Source: a virus
Virus record (IMG/VR): IMGVR_UViG_3300009702_000089
Location: 1-23,281 of that record
Length of the DNA: 23,281 nucleotides
Direction: 5' to 3' (one strand)
The translations under genes were made by a program, and so were the position numbers. The notes under the pieces are model-generated. The model had not been told where the DNA came from. It saw only the letters and a program-made list of their open reading frames with translations, and did no database searches. Of the stretch, positions 21,262 to 23,281 are shown one piece after another (the stretch's first letter is position 1; each line of letters opens with the position of its first letter).

Positions 21262-21994
21262 CCAGATCGAGGCGGTGGCGGGAGCGATCGCCGCCGTGCA
21301 GGCGCAACTCGAGGCCGTCCGCGAGGACGGAACGAACCCACACTTTCGATCGCGGTACGCGACACTGGGGAGGATCTGGGACGCGATCCGCCCCCACCTG
21401 GCTGCACAGGGGCTCGCGATCATCCAGGCGCTCGGCTCGGATGATGACCGCCTGACCTGCACGACGCGTCTGATCCACGCGGCCAGCGGACAGTGGATCG
21501 AGACCACCGTGGGGATCCAGCCGGCCAAGCCCGGACCGCAAGCCCTCGGAAGCGCTGCGACCTACCTGCGCCGGTACAGCCTATCGGCTCTGCTGGGGGT
21601 GACCACCGGCGAGGACGACGACGGGGAGGCCGCCGAGCGCAGGCCGGAACGCCAACGCGGTACGCCCCGCCAGTCCCCGCGCACAAAGCATGTCGCGTCC
21701 GATCCGGGGCACCACCCGAGTTGGGCGAATAATCGCAAGTGGTTCATGGCCGCGCTGTCGGGACCGGGCTCCCCTGACCTGCCGGCAGGACCGCTGGGCC
21801 AGGTCGACCTCCCCGGCGGTATCAGCGCCTACGCGCTGGTGGCGAAGTGGTGCGAGTCGATCGGTCGCCCTCGGCCCTCGGGGATGGACCCCGAGCAGCG
21901 CGAGCAGCTGATCGCCTACCTGCGCACCGAGCGGGGCCTCGCGGCCGTGCTCCGGTACGGAGACGAACTCACCGGACAGGAGGTGGAGCCATGA
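21248..21994 (+). CDS. erf: ERF-family single-strand annealing protein
   Basis: The frame starts at ATG 21248 (9 bp behind GGAG) or 21242 (3 bp behind), giving about 248-250 residues. The N-terminal domain has the ERF signature: residues about 30-41 (NPHFRSRYATLG), 55-60 (GLAIIQ), and the strongly conserved LGSAATYLRRYSLSALLGV (100-118) followed by an acidic run GEDDD. ERF proteins pair complementary single strands in phage recombination. The C-terminal half (about 140-248) is variable. With SSB and a RecB-like exonuclease just downstream, it forms a complete recombination module. It overlaps the preceding gene by about 14-20 bp. Confidence 0.87.
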   Translation: MRTSDQIEAVAGAIAAVQAQLEAVREDGTNPHFRSRYATLGRIWDAIRPHLAAQGLAIIQALGSDDDRLTCTTRLIHAASGQWIETTVGIQPAKPGPQALGSAATYLRRYSLSALLGVTTGEDDDGEAAERRPERQRGTPRQSPRTKHVASDPGHHPSWANNRKWFMAALSGPGSPDLPAGPLGQVDLPGGISAYALVAKWCESIGRPRPSGMDPEQREQLIAYLRTERGLAAVLRYGDELTGQEVEP

Positions 21995-22107
21995 CCGATC
22001 GCACCGGTCCCCATCGCACTCTGCTGGTTCCGGTGGTGGTCGATGGTGACGCGGGGCTGCCGCGTACGAGCAGGTACTGTTGCGCACACAGTGAGGAGGG
22101 AGCATGA
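21991..22107 (+). CDS. Tiny coupled ORF between erf and ssb (38 aa)
   Basis: ATG 21991 overlaps the erf TGA and the ORF's own TGA (22105-22107) overlaps the ssb ATG, so it joins both by ATGA. The product is 38 residues (MTDRTGPHRTLLVPVVVDGD and AGLPRTSRYCCAHSEEGA). No family can be named. It may encode a real peptide or just act as a translational bridge between erf and ssb. Confidence 0.5.
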   Translation: MTDRTGPHRTLLVPVVVDGDAGLPRTSRYCCAHSEEGA

Positions 22108-22502
22108 GTTTCCACGGAGTGATCGTGGGTCGGCTGGGCGCCGACCCGGAGACGAGGATTGCCGGTCAGTCGACCGTGACCACGCTCCGCGTCGCGACGG
22201 ACGCGGGCTGGGGCGGGCGCAAGACGACCACCTGGACCACGATGGAGATCTGGGGCCGGCGCGGTGAGGCTGCCGCTGAACACCTGAGACGCGGACGCGC
22301 CGTGGAGTGCTCCGGTGAGGTGTCGCTCGAGGAGTGGGAGGGCCGTGATGGCAAGCGCTGGACCCTGCGGCTCCTGCACGCGGATTGGACTTTCGTTCCG
22401 ACCGATGTGCGTTCCGACGGGGCTGGCCGTGTCGAGCGCGATCAGGAGCCCCGGCGTGCCCACCAGCAGCAGGAGAGGGCCGACGATGACATCCCATTCT
22501 GA
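22104..22502 (+). CDS. ssb: Single-stranded DNA-binding protein
   Basis: A 132-residue protein starts MSFHGVIVGRLGADPETRIA, with the SSB-type OB-fold pattern: 'GRLGxDPExR', then TTLRVATDAGWGGRKTTTWT with EIWGRRGEAAAEHLRRGRAV (about 50-68) and GEVSLEEWEGRDGKRW. The C-terminus has a Gln/Arg-rich linker and ends DDDIPF, the conserved acidic tip by which SSBs bind partner proteins such as exonucleases and resolvases. It lies between erf and the PD-(D/E)XK nuclease. A GAGGAGG site precedes the ATG at 22104. Confidence 0.92.
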   Translation: MSFHGVIVGRLGADPETRIAGQSTVTTLRVATDAGWGGRKTTTWTTMEIWGRRGEAAAEHLRRGRAVECSGEVSLEEWEGRDGKRWTLRLLHADWTFVPTDVRSDGAGRVERDQEPRRAHQQQERADDDIPF

Positions 22503-22518
22503 TGACGGCGGAGGCGTG

Positions 22519-23187
22519 ATGACGGACAAGATCGAACGAGGGACGGGACGGCCACCTGGCGGATACTCCCCGGATCTGATCAGCGTCACCACGGTCCTGC
22601 GGCGTAAAGACCCGGGCGGATTGATGTGGTGGGCGAACCGAGCCGGACTGCGAGGGCAGTCGCTCGCGGAGGCCCGCAAGGGCTCGGCTGGGGTCGGCAC
22701 GGCGGTACACGCTCTGATCGAGGCATGGATCCACGGCCAGGAGGACGAGCACCAGCGAGTGCTCGATCAGGCCGAGGATGACGGTCTCCCTCTCGAGGTG
22801 GTGCGTGCCGCGTACGGCGCATTTCGCGCGTGGTGGGAGGAGATGGGGCTCGCGATCCGTGCCACCGAGATCCCACTCGAGGACACCGCACTTGGGATCG
22901 CGGGCACACTCGACGTGCTGCTCGAGGACAGGGCTGGGCACCTGTGGATCGGTGACTGGAAGACGTCGAAGGCGGTGTATCCCGAAATGGTCGCCCAGCT
23001 CGCGGCCTACGCCCACCTGTGGACGCTCAATCGCGGGCAGTCGATCGCAGGTGGGCGCATCATCCGCGTGAGCAAGGGCGGCACCACGCACGCGCACCGA
23101 TACCCGGATCTATCCGCTGGGTGGGACATGTTCCGGGCGCTGCTCGATGCGGAAATGGCGGCGCGACGGATCAAGGAGATCCTGTAG
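22519..23187 (+). CDS. PD-(D/E)XK exonuclease, RecB/Cas4-like
   Basis: With ATG 22519 (GGAGG 4 bp upstream) the product is 222 residues; an ATG at 22486 within the end of ssb, behind GAGGG, would add 11. Motifs of the RecB-like nuclease family are present in order: GTAVHALIE with His64, GIAGTLDVLLED with Asp132, IGDWKTSK with Asp146 and Lys148, and QLAAYAHLW with Gln160 and Tyr164. Such enzymes resect double-strand ends to feed annealing proteins, here the ERF protein. It is the last gene seen in the rightward operon. Confidence 0.85.
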   Translation: MTDKIERGTGRPPGGYSPDLISVTTVLRRKDPGGLMWWANRAGLRGQSLAEARKGSAGVGTAVHALIEAWIHGQEDEHQRVLDQAEDDGLPLEVVRAAYGAFRAWWEEMGLAIRATEIPLEDTALGIAGTLDVLLEDRAGHLWIGDWKTSKAVYPEMVAQLAAYAHLWTLNRGQSIAGGRIIRVSKGGTTHAHRYPDLSAGWDMFRALLDAEMAARRIKEIL

Positions 23188-23281
23188 GCGGGACGCGAAA
23201 ACCTCGGATCGTGACACTTCGTGACGACGATACCGTTGCCACGGTGGCGACACGCGGGATACTACTATGTAGAACCAGGGA
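23188..23281. promoter_or_regulatory. Non-coding tail of the window with weak promoter-like elements
   Basis: After the exonuclease stop no gene is visible in the remaining 94 bp. A TTGCCA (23236-23241) and TACTAC (23260-23265), spaced 18 bp, resemble a rightward promoter, with TACTAT also at 23263-23268. A small palindrome GCCACGGTGGC lies at about 23238-23248. It may precede a further rightward gene outside the window. Confidence 0.3.

Noticed and set aside
1-23281. tRNA, rRNA, integrase, attachment site, lysis cassette or insertion sequence
   Set aside because: I looked for these and found no supporting sequence in the window, so prophage status cannot be shown.

Overview
The window is a stretch of a tailed double-stranded DNA phage or prophage genome (Caudoviricetes) of high G+C content. 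The evidence is a head module (terminase small and large subunits, portal, scaffold-like protein, decoration-like protein, gpT-like major capsid protein), a tail module (connectors, tail terminator-like protein, tail tube, a frameshifted tail assembly chaperone pair, tape measure), and a replication, recombination and regulation module. The tail tube, chaperone and tape measure order points to a siphovirus-like long non-contractile tail. No integrase, lysis gene, tRNA, rRNA or chromosomal gene is visible, so lifestyle and host cannot be fixed. Shine-Dalgarno sites of the AGGAGG type and the base composition fit a GC-rich bacterial host.

Layout. Positions 1-9220 (minus strand, read right to left) hold scaffold, decoration protein, capsid, several neck and tail-completion proteins, tail terminator-like protein, a beta-rich virion protein, tail tube, tail assembly chaperone with a poly-G frameshift, tape measure, and a distal-tail gene cut by the window edge. 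The portal (9441-10973) is on the plus strand, convergent with terL (10967-12346) and terS (12348-12800) and divergent from the scaffold. At 12872-14899 a plus-strand DUF5131 (Gp37/Gp68) three-cysteine protein faces a minus-strand methyltransferase-like gene resembling its usual TcmP partner, preceded by a ParB-like gene. At 15002-17869 a leftward replication operon encodes a small DNA-binding-like protein, an O-like initiator, a DnaC-like helicase loader and a RusA resolvase. At 18005-20308 a leftward early operon encodes an XRE regulator, two winged-helix proteins, two small unknowns and a C5-cytosine DNA methyltransferase. At 20415-23187 a rightward early operon carries small unknowns, an ERF annealing protein, SSB and a PD-(D/E)XK exonuclease.

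How it works together. A 106-bp divergent control region at 20309-20414, with a 19-bp perfect palindrome and a good leftward promoter match, separates the two early operons like a lysis/lysogeny switch. The right operon supplies recombination and ssDNA functions; the left operon supplies replication initiation. Many genes join by ATGA, GTGA or TGATG overlaps, implying translational coupling, and these junctions support several tiny ORFs as real genes.

Most notable signals: (1) 11-bp iteron-like repeats embedded in the initiator gene beside an AT-rich patch, an arrangement like lambda ori inside gene O, so a candidate replication origin; (2) a stand-alone duplicate of the initiator's N-terminal domain just upstream; (3) a nine-G slip site in the tail assembly chaperone and a second eight-G site at another tail-gene junction; (4) the three-cysteine protein and methyltransferase pair; (5) the inverted portal gene.
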